In this document: one piece after another, positions 16,203-24,691 of the stretch
Numbering within the stretch: the stretch's first letter is position 1
Layout of the letters: every line of letters begins with the position of its first letter
Assembly (NCBI RefSeq): GCF_011752995.1
Contig: NZ_VWWL01000012.1
Span: 124,001-188,000, forward strand
Source of the DNA: Burkholderia sp. Ax-1724
GTDB lineage: Bacteria > Pseudomonadota > Gammaproteobacteria > Burkholderiales > Burkholderiaceae
DNA length: 64,000 bases
Reading direction: 5' to 3'
Program-made: the position numbers and the translations under genes
The notes under the pieces: generated by a model
Seen by the model: only the letters and a program-made list of their open reading frames with translations
Told to the model about the DNA's origin: nothing
The model's database searches: none

Positions 16203-16709
16203 ATGGAGCAAATGAAACAGGAAAACGGTGGGGCGGATCGGTTGGACCAGAAAGAGTGTCTGGGTTGTCGCATTATCTATTCGATCTTTTCCAACTTCCC
16301 GCCGATGCCATCGGCACGGGCTTATAACGTCGAGACCGGCGAGTTCTTTCCGTTTGACCGGCTGCGCTCGCTGCCAACCGGTTACGAGATGGCCGAAGCC
16401 CTGGGCATCGCATGGACGTGCGATTGTCGCGGACGCTCACGAACCCCGCCGCAGAACCTCGGCCGTGCGCAGTCGTTCGAATACACACCGGACGCGCCCA
16501 GCGGCGATGCTGAACAAGTAGCCGGAACGACGAATGAAAAGTACGCCAGGAAAATGTTCGGCTACGATAGTTCAACATTCCGGGACATGATTCATAGATT
16601 CAAGGACGATAATGGTTTTAGTCCAAAGGACGACCTCGAATTTGAGAAAAACGGCGATGTGTATTTTAACGGCGAATATGTTGATAATTTCCATGCCTAC
16701 AACAATTGA
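16203..16709 (+). CDS. Toxin-like protein 2: shared N-terminal domain with an NGDVYFNG-type tail
   Basis: 168 residues from the ATG at 16203; a second ATG at 16212 has the better-placed GGAG. Residues 1-79 repeat those of the protein at 14172, including C19, C22, C73 and C75. The tail (YARKMFGYDSSTFRDMIHRF ... KNGDVYFNGEYVDNFHAYNN) is of the same type as the orphan tail at 14947. Short basic tails with conserved H, D and N like this are common nuclease tips of bacterial polymorphic toxins, but I cannot assign the activity. A DUF4279-like gene follows after nine bases. Confidence 0.6.
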   Translation: MEQMKQENGGADRLDQKECLGCRIIYSIFSNFPPMPSARAYNVETGEFFPFDRLRSLPTGYEMAEALGIAWTCDCRGRSRTPPQNLGRAQSFEYTPDAPSGDAEQVAGTTNEKYARKMFGYDSSTFRDMIHRFKDDNGFSPKDDLEFEKNGDVYFNGEYVDNFHAYNN

Positions 16710-16718
16710 GAGATATGT

Positions 16719-17135
16719 ATGACAAAAGAACGGCTTGCATCGGCGAGTTTTACCATAACAGGGGATTATGTCGTACCTGAATGGTGGACACAGTATTTCG
16801 GCGTAACACCAGATAAAGCCGCAATGAAGGGCGAACCGCTCCGTGACCCGACCGGACAAAACCGCGATTTGAAGCGACGAACGGGTATTTGGTCAATCAA
16901 AAGCGAAAAGGCCGTCGATAGTGACAAGCTGGAACCGCATCTTCGCTATCTGGTTCAACGCTTGGGATTGCCACGGCACGACATGAAGGTGCACATTGAA
17001 AACATCAGGGCGAAAGTTAGATTTTTCTGTTACTGGGTCAATGAAAGTGGCGACCGCGTGCCCGATGTACCCGATGATATCCGCACGATGATGGAAGCGA
17101 TGGGTGGCACGGTCGAGATTGATGAATATCGGTAG
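16719..17135 (+). CDS. DUF4279-like protein, immunity family B, copy 2
   Basis: 138 residues, ATG at 16719 after a GAGAGA-type ribosome site. Equivalent in length and position to the gene at 15191 and similar throughout (LEPHLRYLVQRLGLPRHDMK, FFCYWVNESGDRVPDVPDDI). The differences are concentrated in the first half (e.g. WTQYFGVTPDKAAMKGEPL), as expected if each copy is fitted to a different toxin tail. The 3' flank of the two copies is also repeated. Confidence 0.65.
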   Translation: MTKERLASASFTITGDYVVPEWWTQYFGVTPDKAAMKGEPLRDPTGQNRDLKRRTGIWSIKSEKAVDSDKLEPHLRYLVQRLGLPRHDMKVHIENIRAKVRFFCYWVNESGDRVPDVPDDIRTMMEAMGGTVEIDEYR

Positions 17136-17165
17136 AGTATCGCGCGACGAGCATCGCGCGCCTCA

Positions 17166-17365
17166 TCACAGCAAATCGGCAAGCGAGAGCTTGCCGTTCT
17201 GATCAACCATCATGCGTTTCCCATGCGTTTCCCATGTGTCTGCCCATCGAGCAGGGTGAAATAGTCCTCATCGGTGAGCGGCACATGCGGCACGTTTTCC
17301 AGTGGTTCGCTCACGTCGCTAACGGTGGCACGATAACGGCGCTGTTCGACGTCAAAAAGAATACG
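17166..17365 (-). pseudogene. Remnant of a phage tail / tail-fibre-assembly-like gene
   Basis: Read on the minus strand, the frame gives FDVEQRRYRATVSDVSEPLE, NVPHVPLTDEDYFTLLDGQT and HGKRMGNA-stop. The SEPL..VPH.PLTD..Y..LLDGQ..GK pattern is typical of small phage tail proteins. An 11-base tandem duplication (CATGGGAAACG twice, read on the minus strand) causes the early stop. Removing one copy restores the frame to MMVDQNGKLSLADLL-stop. A stop codon also cuts the 5' side. It is a broken fragment and hints at a prophage origin for part of the island. Confidence 0.5.
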
Positions 17366-17808
17366 TCACGATAAGAGTCGCGCAACGAGTGCAAACGTTG
17401 ATCAGTTCAATGAGTACCGCAATCTTTCCCCCGGCTCACTGTTCATTTTGGTCGCGATGGACCAGACGAAAATTCAATTAGGCTTCGCAGACCTGGCTGC
17501 TGTTGCGACCTGGTTTTTGAGCCTGAATGACGTGCCTGTCCCGGGAAAGATGAAAACAGCAACGGAAGGTACTTCTGTCATGTCTATTTTCTTTCGTAGC
17601 GTAATCAGGAAACGCTTCCCGAAGCGGGTTCCTGGTTTGACAGTGTTCACTTGAGTTACCAGGAGAATTCGCTATACAAGAAGCCTTGGCGCGTGGATTG
17701 GCCGTGCTATTCCAGTAGCGGACCTTGTATTTATGGGCTATGACGCCACGCTCATCATGTACCGCACAGTAAAGCGCTATAACGCGCTAGTTAAACCGGA
17801 GGACAGGC
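17366..17808. other. Island segment without a convincing gene
   Basis: About 440 bases. An open frame at 17457-17654 (+) encodes MDQTKIQLGFADLAAVATWF and 45 more residues, but it has no ribosome site and no recognisable family. It may be a decayed gene. The DUF1493 promoter should lie in the last part. Confidence 0.4.
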
Positions 17809-18222
17809 TTGGCCAATGATCCACAATGGGATGCGCTCCTTGCCTTCACGCGTGAAGAGATTGGCGCGCCCTGGTGGGGCAAGGCAATCACGCTCACGCT
17901 GTCGACAAGCATCAATGACGATCTGGGCATCGACGGTGACGATGCAGTTGAGTTCATGCAGAAGTTCTTTGACCGGTTCAATGTCGCGGGCATGGAAAAC
18001 TTCCCCCTTCATCGTTACTTCGGCCCCGAAGGCAATGCGCTTCTTGCCCTGCTCCTCGTTCCGATGCTTGTCGTGGCTTTCGTCAGTTTCGTGCTCAGGC
18101 TTAAGCCAGGAAACCTGTTACCCCGTAAGCCCACGTTGACTCTCGGCATGCTGCTCGATGCGATACGCGTGGGCCGATGGGATACCAAAGCCATTGAATG
18201 CGCGCGCAAGCCGCGCATTTAG
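17809..18222 (+). CDS. DUF1493 family protein
   Basis: 137 residues from the TTG at 17809, supported by GGAGGA six bases upstream. The pattern LLAFTREEIGAPWWG ... TLSTSINDDLGIDGDDAVEFMQKFFDRFNV is the acyl-carrier-like DUF1493 core. A membrane helix (NALLALLLVPMLVVAFVSFV) and a short tail follow. DUF1493 genes are common in accessory regions of enterics and Burkholderia; function unknown. It is the last gene before the far attachment repeat. Confidence 0.75.
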   Translation: MANDPQWDALLAFTREEIGAPWWGKAITLTLSTSINDDLGIDGDDAVEFMQKFFDRFNVAGMENFPLHRYFGPEGNALLALLLVPMLVVAFVSFVLRLKPGNLLPRKPTLTLGMLLDAIRVGRWDTKAIECARKPRI

Positions 18223-18269
18223 CCTTTTGTCAGATTCGAAGGGAGCAACATGAAACACCGTGAGGCTAC

Positions 18270-18289
18270 CGAGCCCCTCCTGCCGTACC
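18270..18289 (+). repeat. attR: partial copy of tRNA-Arg 3' end
   Basis: Twenty bases identical to 12617-12636 with no tRNA body upstream. About 56 bases from its start, 16 more bases match the near end. It marks the right border of the island. Confidence 0.8.
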
Positions 18290-18463
18290 CGTCAATCAGG
18301 CGCCGAGCCCGGTCATGTCGACCGCGCTTTTTGCTTTCTGGCGTCCGCGCAGCCACGGTGATCGCCACGCAGTCTCCCGAGGCGTGCATGCTATGCTTTT
18401 GAGGTCAGGATCAAAAGCCGCCGCGCGCGTGAGCGCCACACATACTTTCGAGGAGAACCCGTT

Positions 18464-18847
18464 ATGTCGATGCGAACCCGTGTGTTGTTCCAACTGAGTG
18501 CCGCGAGCCTGCTGCTCGGCGCCGCCGTCGGCGCGCAAGCGGCGAACCTCGGTTTTCTGAACGATACGCCGATCACCTACATGAAGCAGCGCGACGTCGA
18601 CTCGATCAAGCACGCGGTCGTCAGCGCGCTCGACGAGAAGAAGGACGGCGAGAGCCTCACGTGGGTCAACGAGGGCACCGGCAACAGCGTGAAGATCGAC
18701 GCGAACATCACGGTGGACAGCACCTCGACCGACGGCGGGCGCACCTGCCGCAGCCTTGTCGTCGCGCTCAATGCGAAGGGGCAATCGATGAATCTGCGTC
18801 CGAACTTCTGCAAGGAAGGTGGCGCCTGGAAACTGCAGAAGCGCTGA
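18464..18847 (+). CDS. Exported protein, surface-antigen-like
   Basis: 127 residues, ATG at 18464 after GAGGAGA. A signal peptide (LFQLSAASLLLGAAVGAQA-A) leads to a mature protein of about 100 residues. Its core LTWVNEGTGNSVKIDANITV and the pair GGRTCRSL ... NFCKEGGAWKL resemble the C-terminal half of 17-kDa surface-antigen-type proteins, in which the cysteines pair. Function unknown. Confidence 0.75.
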   Translation: MSMRTRVLFQLSAASLLLGAAVGAQAANLGFLNDTPITYMKQRDVDSIKHAVVSALDEKKDGESLTWVNEGTGNSVKIDANITVDSTSTDGGRTCRSLVVALNAKGQSMNLRPNFCKEGGAWKLQKR

Positions 18848-18938
18848 GCATGCGCGAGATGACGGTGGCGCGGCGCCGTGCGGTCGCGGCGCGTCATGGC
18901 GCTGAGCAGGCAGGCAGCGGGGTGGCCGGGGTGCGGCG

Positions 18939-19388
18939 GTGAGCCCGCGCATCGTGTCGTGCGGAATCGTGCTGCTCGACCCGCACGGCCGCGTGCTGCT
19001 CGCGCATGCCACCGAAACGTCGCACTGGGACATCCCGAAAGGACACGGCGAGGAAGGCGAATCGCCCGACGTCACGGCGTTGCGCGAGATGGTCGAGGAG
19101 ACCGGCATCGCGCTCGGGCCCGAACGCCTGAAAGATTTGGGCCTGTTCGTCTATCGGCGCGACAAGGACCTGCATCTGTTCGCCGCGCGCGCGAGCGCCG
19201 GCGAATTCGATCTGAGCGCCTGCATCTGCACGTCGATGTTTCCGCGCCGCTCGGACGGTACGCTGATCCCCGAAATGGATGCGTATCGCTGGGCGTCGAT
19301 CGAGGAAATCCCGCGCTATGCGAGCCGCAGCCTCACGCGTCTGTTCGAGACGACGCTGTCGCTCGCGGAGCTGCATCGCTCGCTATGA
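18939..19388 (+). CDS. Nudix hydrolase
   Basis: 149 residues from the GTG at 18939. The complete Nudix box is visible at about residues 36-58: GHGEEGESPDVTALREMVEE followed by TGI (G-x5-E-x7-REUxEExGU). The N-terminal strand SCGIVLLDPHGRVLLAHAT and the WDIPKGH motif fit small diadenosine-polyphosphate or (d)NTP hydrolases. Magnesium-dependent pyrophosphatase; substrate not predictable from sequence. Confidence 0.9.
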   Translation: MSPRIVSCGIVLLDPHGRVLLAHATETSHWDIPKGHGEEGESPDVTALREMVEETGIALGPERLKDLGLFVYRRDKDLHLFAARASAGEFDLSACICTSMFPRRSDGTLIPEMDAYRWASIEEIPRYASRSLTRLFETTLSLAELHRSL

Positions 19389-19436
19389 GCCGCCTATGCG
19401 CGACGGATGACCCGCGCGCCCGGTCTGAACCCGGCC

Positions 19437-20399
19437 CTAATCGAGCGCGCGGTCGTTCGGATGCGCGAACAGCGCGCGGTTCGCGTCCGAGAGCGGGAAA
19501 TTGATGTTGATGCCAAGCGGCGGAATCGGCTGGGTGAACCACTGCCTGTACAGACGTTCCGCGTCGCCCGAGGTCTGCGTGCGCGCGATGACGCGGTTCA
19601 CGAGATTGCGGAACGGCTCGTCGCCTTTGCGGAACATGCACGCGTAGACTTCGTAGCCGAGCGGCGTGCCCGTCACGATGAAGTCGCCGGGATGCGGATC
19701 GGCCGCCTTGAAGCCGTACAGGATCGGCTCGTCCATCACGAAAGCCGCCACGCGGCCTTCCTTGAGCGCGGTGAACGCTTCCTGATGATCGCGCGCGCTC
19801 ACGATGCGCATGTTCAACTGCTTGTCGGTATTGAGGCTGCGCAGCAGACGCTCGTCGGACGTGCCCGCCGTCGTCACGACCGGCTTCGCGGCCAGGTCCG
19901 CGAAATCGCTGATGCCGCTGTTCCTGCGCGCGATCATGCGTACCGCGTACTGGAAGAAGCTGTTCGAGAAGGCGGCGACGTTTTCGCGCTCGATCGTATG
20001 CGTGGTCGAGCCGCATTCGAGATCGATCTGGTTGTTCATCAGCATCGGCGTGCGGTTCGCCGAGGTCACGGTGACTTCGTGAACCCGCAGTTGCGGCATG
20101 CCGAGCGTCTTTCTGATTTCGTCGACGATCTGCAGCGCGATCGTCTGCGAGTAGCCGACCGTGTGCTTGCCGTCGAAATACGAGAACGGAATCGAGGCTT
20201 CGCGCACGCCCAGCAGGACCACGCCGTCGTCGTGGATTTTTTTCAGCGTGCCGGTGAGTTCGTCCGCGTGGGCCGGACCGCCGAATGCGAGCGCCGTGCA
20301 TGCGGCCAGTGCCGCGAGCGCGCCGCGCGTGAAGCGCGGGCGGTGTGTGATTGGAACCGTCTTCCCAGGACCTGCCTCGCGGCGGGCTGCAATTTTCAT
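19437..20399 (-). CDS. Glutamate/aspartate-type ABC transporter substrate-binding protein
   Basis: 320 residues from the ATG at 20399, with GGAG upstream. Signal peptide ends near FGGPAHA-DEL. The body follows the SBP family 3 pattern: LTGTLKKIHDDGVVLLGVRE, IPFSYFDGKHTVGYSQ, EVTVTSANRTPMLMNNQIDL ('R' ligand for the amino-acid carboxylate), ECGSTTHTIERENVAAFSN, DFADLAAKPVVTTAGTS, then AFVMDEPILYG. This matches GltI-like periplasmic proteins. The usual permease and ATPase genes are not beside it, so it is an orphan here or serves a transporter encoded elsewhere. Confidence 0.88.
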   Translation of the reverse strand: MKIAARREAGPGKTVPITHRPRFTRGALAALAACTALAFGGPAHADELTGTLKKIHDDGVVLLGVREASIPFSYFDGKHTVGYSQTIALQIVDEIRKTLGMPQLRVHEVTVTSANRTPMLMNNQIDLECGSTTHTIERENVAAFSNSFFQYAVRMIARRNSGISDFADLAAKPVVTTAGTSDERLLRSLNTDKQLNMRIVSARDHQEAFTALKEGRVAAFVMDEPILYGFKAADPHPGDFIVTGTPLGYEVYACMFRKGDEPFRNLVNRVIARTQTSGDAERLYRQWFTQPIPPLGININFPLSDANRALFAHPNDRALD

Positions 20400-20475
20400 C
20401 GGATCTCCCGGACCGGCACGTTCGGGCGAGCGTGCAGTGAGTGTCGATCGAACATCATGCAACCATCATGCAACG

Positions 20476-20510
20476 AAAAGGCGTGCATCCCCTGGACAGG
20501 GATGCACGCC
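20476..20510 (-). terminator. Terminator downstream of glnS
   Basis: A 12-base stem (20480-20491 with 20499-20510) around a 7-base loop. On the minus strand it is followed by TTTT. It separates glnS from the binding-protein gene, so the two are probably separate transcription units. Confidence 0.75.
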
Positions 20511-20636
20511 GCATGCAGCCTGGCGCATCGAGCCGACGTCGACATGCTCGGGCAGGCGCGCTTAAGACCCGCTTAAGTCCGGAGCGTCCGTTATGCCTGT
20601 AATGCCGCGAACGCGACGCTCAAGCTTAACACCAGC

Positions 20637-22361
20637 TTACGCCGGCTTGCCCCAACTGTCGCGCAGACTGACGATACGGTTGAAGACGGGCTTACCCGGC
20701 TGCGAATCGACGCGGTCGGCGACGAAATAGCCGTGGCGCTCGAACTGGTAGCGCTGTTCCGGCAAGGCATGGCGCGCGCCCGTTTCGAGGTAGGCCTGCA
20801 CGACGCGCTTCGAGTCCGGGTTCAGCGCTTCGAGGAAGTCGCGCCCGCCCGCGTCCGGTTGCGGCTCCTTGAAGAGCCGGTCGTAGATGCGCACTTCGGC
20901 CGGGCAGGCCGCTGCCGCGCTGACCCAGTGGATGTTGCCCTTGACCTTGTAGTTGTTCGCGCCTTCGGTGCCCGATTTGCTGTCCGGGAAGTAGTTGCAG
21001 TGCACCGCGACGACGTTGCCGTGCTCGTCCTTGTCCGCGTGCGTGCATTCGATCACGTAGCCGTAGCGCAGGCGCACCCTGTTGCCCGGGAACAGGCGGA
21101 AGTAGCCCTTCGGCGGCGTCTCCGTGAAGTCATCGCGCTCGATCCACAGTTCGCGCGAAATCGGAAACTCGCGCACGCCGTGTTCCGGGTGATGCGGATG
21201 CACGGGCGCGCTGCACGGCTCGGTGAGATTCTCGGGGAAGTTGTCGATGATGAGCTTGACCGGATCGAGCACGGCGACGGTGCGCGGCGCCTTCGCGTCG
21301 AGGTCGTCGCGCAGCGCGCCTTCGAACACGCTCATGTCGATCCACGAGTCGACCTTGGTCACGCCGATGCGTTCGCAGAACAGCTGGATCGACTCGGGCG
21401 TGAAGCCGCGCCGCCGCACGCCGACGATCGTCGGCATGCGCGGGTCGTCCCAGCCGTCCACGTGACCTTCGTTGACGAGTTGCAGCAGCTTGCGTTTGCT
21501 CGTGATCGCGTAGGTCAGGTTCAGGCGCGAAAACTCGATTTGCTGCGGCAGCGGATGCCTGAAGATACCGGCTTCGGCGAGTTCGTTGAGAATCCAGTCG
21601 TAGAGCGGCCGATGGTCTTCGAACTCGAGCGTGCACAGCGAATGCGTGATGTTTTCGAGCGCGTCCGAGATGCAGTGCGTATAGTCGTACATCGGGTACA
21701 CGCACCAGGCGTCGCCGGTGCGGTAGTGATGCGCGAAACGGATGCGGTAGATGACCGGGTCGCGCATGTTGAAGTTCGGCGAGCTCATGTCGATCTTCGC
21801 GCGCAGCACGTGCTCGCCTTCCTTGAACTCGCCCGCCTTCATGCGGCGGAACAGGTCGAGGTTCTCCTCGACCGGGCGCTCGCGGAACCGCGACGGCGTG
21901 CCGACTTCGGTGGCCGAACCGCGGTTCGCGCGGATTTCCTCGGCCGACTGGCTGTCGACGTAGGCCTTGCCGCGCTGGATCAGCAACTCAGCATATTCGT
22001 ACAGCTTGTCGTAGTAGTCGCTCGCGTAGTACAGATGCTCCGTGCGGTCTTTTTGCCACTCGAAGCCGAGCCAGCGCACCGAGTCGACGATCGACTCGAC
22101 GTACTCGACGCTTTCCTTTTCCGGATTGGTGTCGTCGAAGCGCAGATGGCACACGCCGCCGTAGCTGCGCGCGACGCCGAAATTCAGGCAGATGCTCTTC
22201 GCGTGACCGATGTGCAGATAGCCGTTCGGCTCGGGCGGGAAGCGCGTTTCGACGCGCTGGGCCCATTTGCCGCTGCGGTTGTCGTCGTCGATGATGTTGC
22301 GGATGAAATTGGAGGCCGTTGGCGCGTCGTTGCGGTCGGCGTCTTTGCGTTCGGTATTCAT
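20637..22361 (-). CDS. glnS: Glutamine--tRNA ligase
   Basis: 574 residues. Charges tRNA-Gln with glutamine in the cytoplasm (class I synthetase). The HIGH motif is intact (PNGYLHIGHAKS, H50-H53). The KMSKS equivalent reads AITSKRKLLQLV. The GlnS-specific N-terminus FIRNIIDDDNRSGKWA and C-terminal anticodon-binding beta-barrels are present. The ATG at 22361 gives normal length. A direct-charging GlnS is usual in this group. Confidence 0.97.
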   Translation of the reverse strand: MNTERKDADRNDAPTASNFIRNIIDDDNRSGKWAQRVETRFPPEPNGYLHIGHAKSICLNFGVARSYGGVCHLRFDDTNPEKESVEYVESIVDSVRWLGFEWQKDRTEHLYYASDYYDKLYEYAELLIQRGKAYVDSQSAEEIRANRGSATEVGTPSRFRERPVEENLDLFRRMKAGEFKEGEHVLRAKIDMSSPNFNMRDPVIYRIRFAHHYRTGDAWCVYPMYDYTHCISDALENITHSLCTLEFEDHRPLYDWILNELAEAGIFRHPLPQQIEFSRLNLTYAITSKRKLLQLVNEGHVDGWDDPRMPTIVGVRRRGFTPESIQLFCERIGVTKVDSWIDMSVFEGALRDDLDAKAPRTVAVLDPVKLIIDNFPENLTEPCSAPVHPHHPEHGVREFPISRELWIERDDFTETPPKGYFRLFPGNRVRLRYGYVIECTHADKDEHGNVVAVHCNYFPDSKSGTEGANNYKVKGNIHWVSAAAACPAEVRIYDRLFKEPQPDAGGRDFLEALNPDSKRVVQAYLETGARHALPEQRYQFERHGYFVADRVDSQPGKPVFNRIVSLRDSWGKPA

Positions 22362-22787
22362 GCGAAAAGGTGAGAGTCCGTGGGGCCGCGCAATGCGCCC
22401 GCCAAGCCTCTGATTCTACCTGACGAGCCCGCTCGCGACAGGCCGATGCGGCGCGCGGCCCACGCTCGGGCGCGTTTGGCGCGAGGCAGGGGCGGTAAGC
22501 GGCGCCGCGGGGCGGCGAAAGCGGCGCTGTAACAGGAGGTAAATCGGGTTGGCCGGCCTGGCGAGGGCGGCTTAGGATCGTGCGGCGCGGCGGGCTTGCC
22601 GGGCCCGTGGTTCATCGTCCGCGCGCAGGCTTGGCCGGTACGGCAGGCTTGGGTGCCGGCCGCATCGGTTACCCTATCGGTTACGTTGTATCGGCCGTCC
22701 CGTATCGGCTTCTCCCATAGCCGCCGCCTTGCGCGAACCGCTGCCGTTCGTGCACCATGCTCGCCTCGTTGCCGGAGTTTTTCTCGG

Positions 22788-24575
22788 ATGCCTGTCCTGA
22801 CGCACGGCGCGTCCCGCGCGCCTTTCGCCCGCGCTTTCGCGCGCGCCCGTTGTTCTTCCCGCACCCGCGGCACGCTCGCCGCGGCGTGGTTCGCCGCCTG
22901 TGCCGGCAGTCTCGTCGCACCGCTGCCCGCCGCGGCGAAAACGTCACCGCCGCCGAAGCCCGCGCTCGACGCGGCGGCGGTGGCCGTGCCCGACAGCTAC
23001 AGCGCCGATGCCGCGCAGCAGATTTTCGCCGCGGGCGGCAACGCGGTCGATGCCGCCGTCGCGATCGCCTTCACGCTTGCCGTGACGCGGCCCGATGCGG
23101 GCAACCTCGGCGGCGGCGGGTTCATGACGCTGTTCGTCGACGGCAAGCCGTATTTCCTCGACTATCGCGAGCGCGCGCCGCAGCAGGCGACCCGCGACAT
23201 GTATCTCGACGACAAGGGCAACGTCCAGCCCGGCATGAGCACGGTCGGCTATCGCGCGGTGGCGGTGCCAGGCACCGTCGACGGCATGTGGGAAGCGCAG
23301 CGCCGTTTCGGCAAGCTCAAATGGAAGCAGGTGCTCGCGCCCGCGATCCACTACGCGACCGATGGCTTTCAGGTCGATCGGCGCTTGCAGCAGCGCCGCG
23401 ATGCAGCCGCGAAAAGTTTCGCCGGCCGGACCAACTTCGACGCCTATTTCGCGAACCTGAAGGCAGGCGCGACGCTGCGTCAGCCGGAGCTCGCGCAGAC
23501 GCTCTCGCGCATCGCGAGCGACGGCGGCCGCGAATTCTACGAAGGCCGCACCGTGGAGCTGATCGCGCAGCAGATGTACGGGCACGGCCTCGTCACGAAA
23601 CAGGACCTGCTGCAGTACAAGGCGCTATGGCGCGAACCGCTCGCCGCCGACTGGAACGGCTACCGCGTGATTACCGCGCCGCCGCCGGGCTCGGGCGGCA
23701 TCGGGCTGATCCAGATGCTGAAGATGCGCGCCGCGCTGGCGCCCGCGTTCGACGGCCTCGCGCTGAATTCGGCGCCGTACATCCACCTGGTCGCGCAGAT
23801 CGAGGACCGCGTGTTCGCCGACCGGCAGCGCTACATCGGCGACCCGGACGCCGCGCCGGTACCGGCCGCGAGATTGATCGACGACGCGTACCTCGCGCAA
23901 CGCGCGAGCGAAGTCAAACCCGACGCGGTGCCGGGCGCGCCGGTCACGCCCGGCCTTGGCGACGGCGCGGCGGAGAAGGCGCAGACCACGCATTTCTCGG
24001 TGGTCGACAAATGGGGCAATGCCGTCTCGAACACCTACACGCTGAACGGCGATTTCGGCTCGGGCGTCGTCGTGGACGGCGGCGGCTTCCTGCTCAACGA
24101 TGCGATGGACGACTTCGTCACCAAGCCGGCCGGCGCGGATGGCGCGGCCTCGACGTCGCGCGCCGCCGGGGCGGAGCTCGACACGATCGCGCCGGGACGC
24201 CGCCCGATTGCCTCGATGACGCCGACGCTGCTGCTGAAGGACGGCAAGATCGCGCTCGCGATCGGCACGCCCGGCGGCTCGCGCATTCTCACGACGCTCT
24301 TCCAGGTGATGACGAACCTGTACGACTTCGGCATGACGCCGGCCGACGCGCTTGCGGCCATGCGGTTTCATCACCAGTTGCTGCCGCCGAAGACGATCTA
24401 TTTCGAGCCGTATCATCCGGCGCCGGACGATCTGGCGGCGCAGTTGAAAGCGCTCGGCTATACGGTCGAGCAGCAGTCGTTCGACGGCGACGTGCAGATG
24501 ATCCGGGTCGACGGCACGACGCCCGAGCCCGCGAGCGATCCGCGCGGCGTCGGGGTCGCGCGGGTGATACGGTAG
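22788..24575 (+). CDS. ggt: Gamma-glutamyltransferase
   Basis: 595 residues from the ATG at 22788 (GGAG about 10 bases upstream). A long signal region ends near PLPAAA-KTS, so the enzyme is periplasmic. Family motifs: AAQQIFAAGGNAVDAAVAIA, GNLGGGGFMTLF, DYRERAP, and the autoprocessing site TTHFSVVDKWGNAVSNTYTL, in which the Thr at about residue 400 would become the N-terminal nucleophile of the small subunit. The late GRRPIASMTPTLLLKDGK is the usual GGT substrate-site region. It cleaves glutathione and other gamma-glutamyl compounds. Confidence 0.93.
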   Translation: MPVLTHGASRAPFARAFARARCSSRTRGTLAAAWFAACAGSLVAPLPAAAKTSPPPKPALDAAAVAVPDSYSADAAQQIFAAGGNAVDAAVAIAFTLAVTRPDAGNLGGGGFMTLFVDGKPYFLDYRERAPQQATRDMYLDDKGNVQPGMSTVGYRAVAVPGTVDGMWEAQRRFGKLKWKQVLAPAIHYATDGFQVDRRLQQRRDAAAKSFAGRTNFDAYFANLKAGATLRQPELAQTLSRIASDGGREFYEGRTVELIAQQMYGHGLVTKQDLLQYKALWREPLAADWNGYRVITAPPPGSGGIGLIQMLKMRAALAPAFDGLALNSAPYIHLVAQIEDRVFADRQRYIGDPDAAPVPAARLIDDAYLAQRASEVKPDAVPGAPVTPGLGDGAAEKAQTTHFSVVDKWGNAVSNTYTLNGDFGSGVVVDGGGFLLNDAMDDFVTKPAGADGAASTSRAAGAELDTIAPGRRPIASMTPTLLLKDGKIALAIGTPGGSRILTTLFQVMTNLYDFGMTPADALAAMRFHHQLLPPKTIYFEPYHPAPDDLAAQLKALGYTVEQQSFDGDVQMIRVDGTTPEPASDPRGVGVARVIR

Positions 24576-24691
24576 GCGGTTCGACCGAATGGGCTGCAAC
24601 GGGCGTGGCCGTTGACGGACGCGCGGCGGCTTTGTCGTATTCGTCACGGAGTTGCCATGGACATACCAAACACGGGGCGCAGGGAAGCGCG

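Larger units (their letters stand above)
12617..18289. mobile_element. tRNA-Arg-integrated genomic island carrying a toxin/immunity-like array
   Basis: The last 20 bases of tRNA-Arg before its final A (12617-12636) recur exactly at 18270-18289. A second identical block of 16 bases (12674-12689 and 18326-18341) sits the same distance downstream of each copy, within one base. This is what integration into a tRNA 3' end leaves behind. The 5.7 kb between is visibly lower in GC than its surroundings and has mostly small unknown genes, a broken phage-tail-like gene and a duplicated cassette. No integrase, transposase or conjugation gene is visible, so the island is probably a decayed or satellite element. 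The exact age and mobilising enzyme cannot be told. Confidence 0.8.

Noticed and set aside
17457-17654. Open frame in the island (65 residues)
   Set aside because: No ribosome site, no family pattern and surrounded by decayed sequence. Left as part of a gap entry.
22757-24650. Very long plus-strand open frame overlapping ggt in another frame
   Set aside because: Arg-rich composition and no family pattern. It is a GC-rich shadow of ggt; only its far end (24692-25264) is a real gene.
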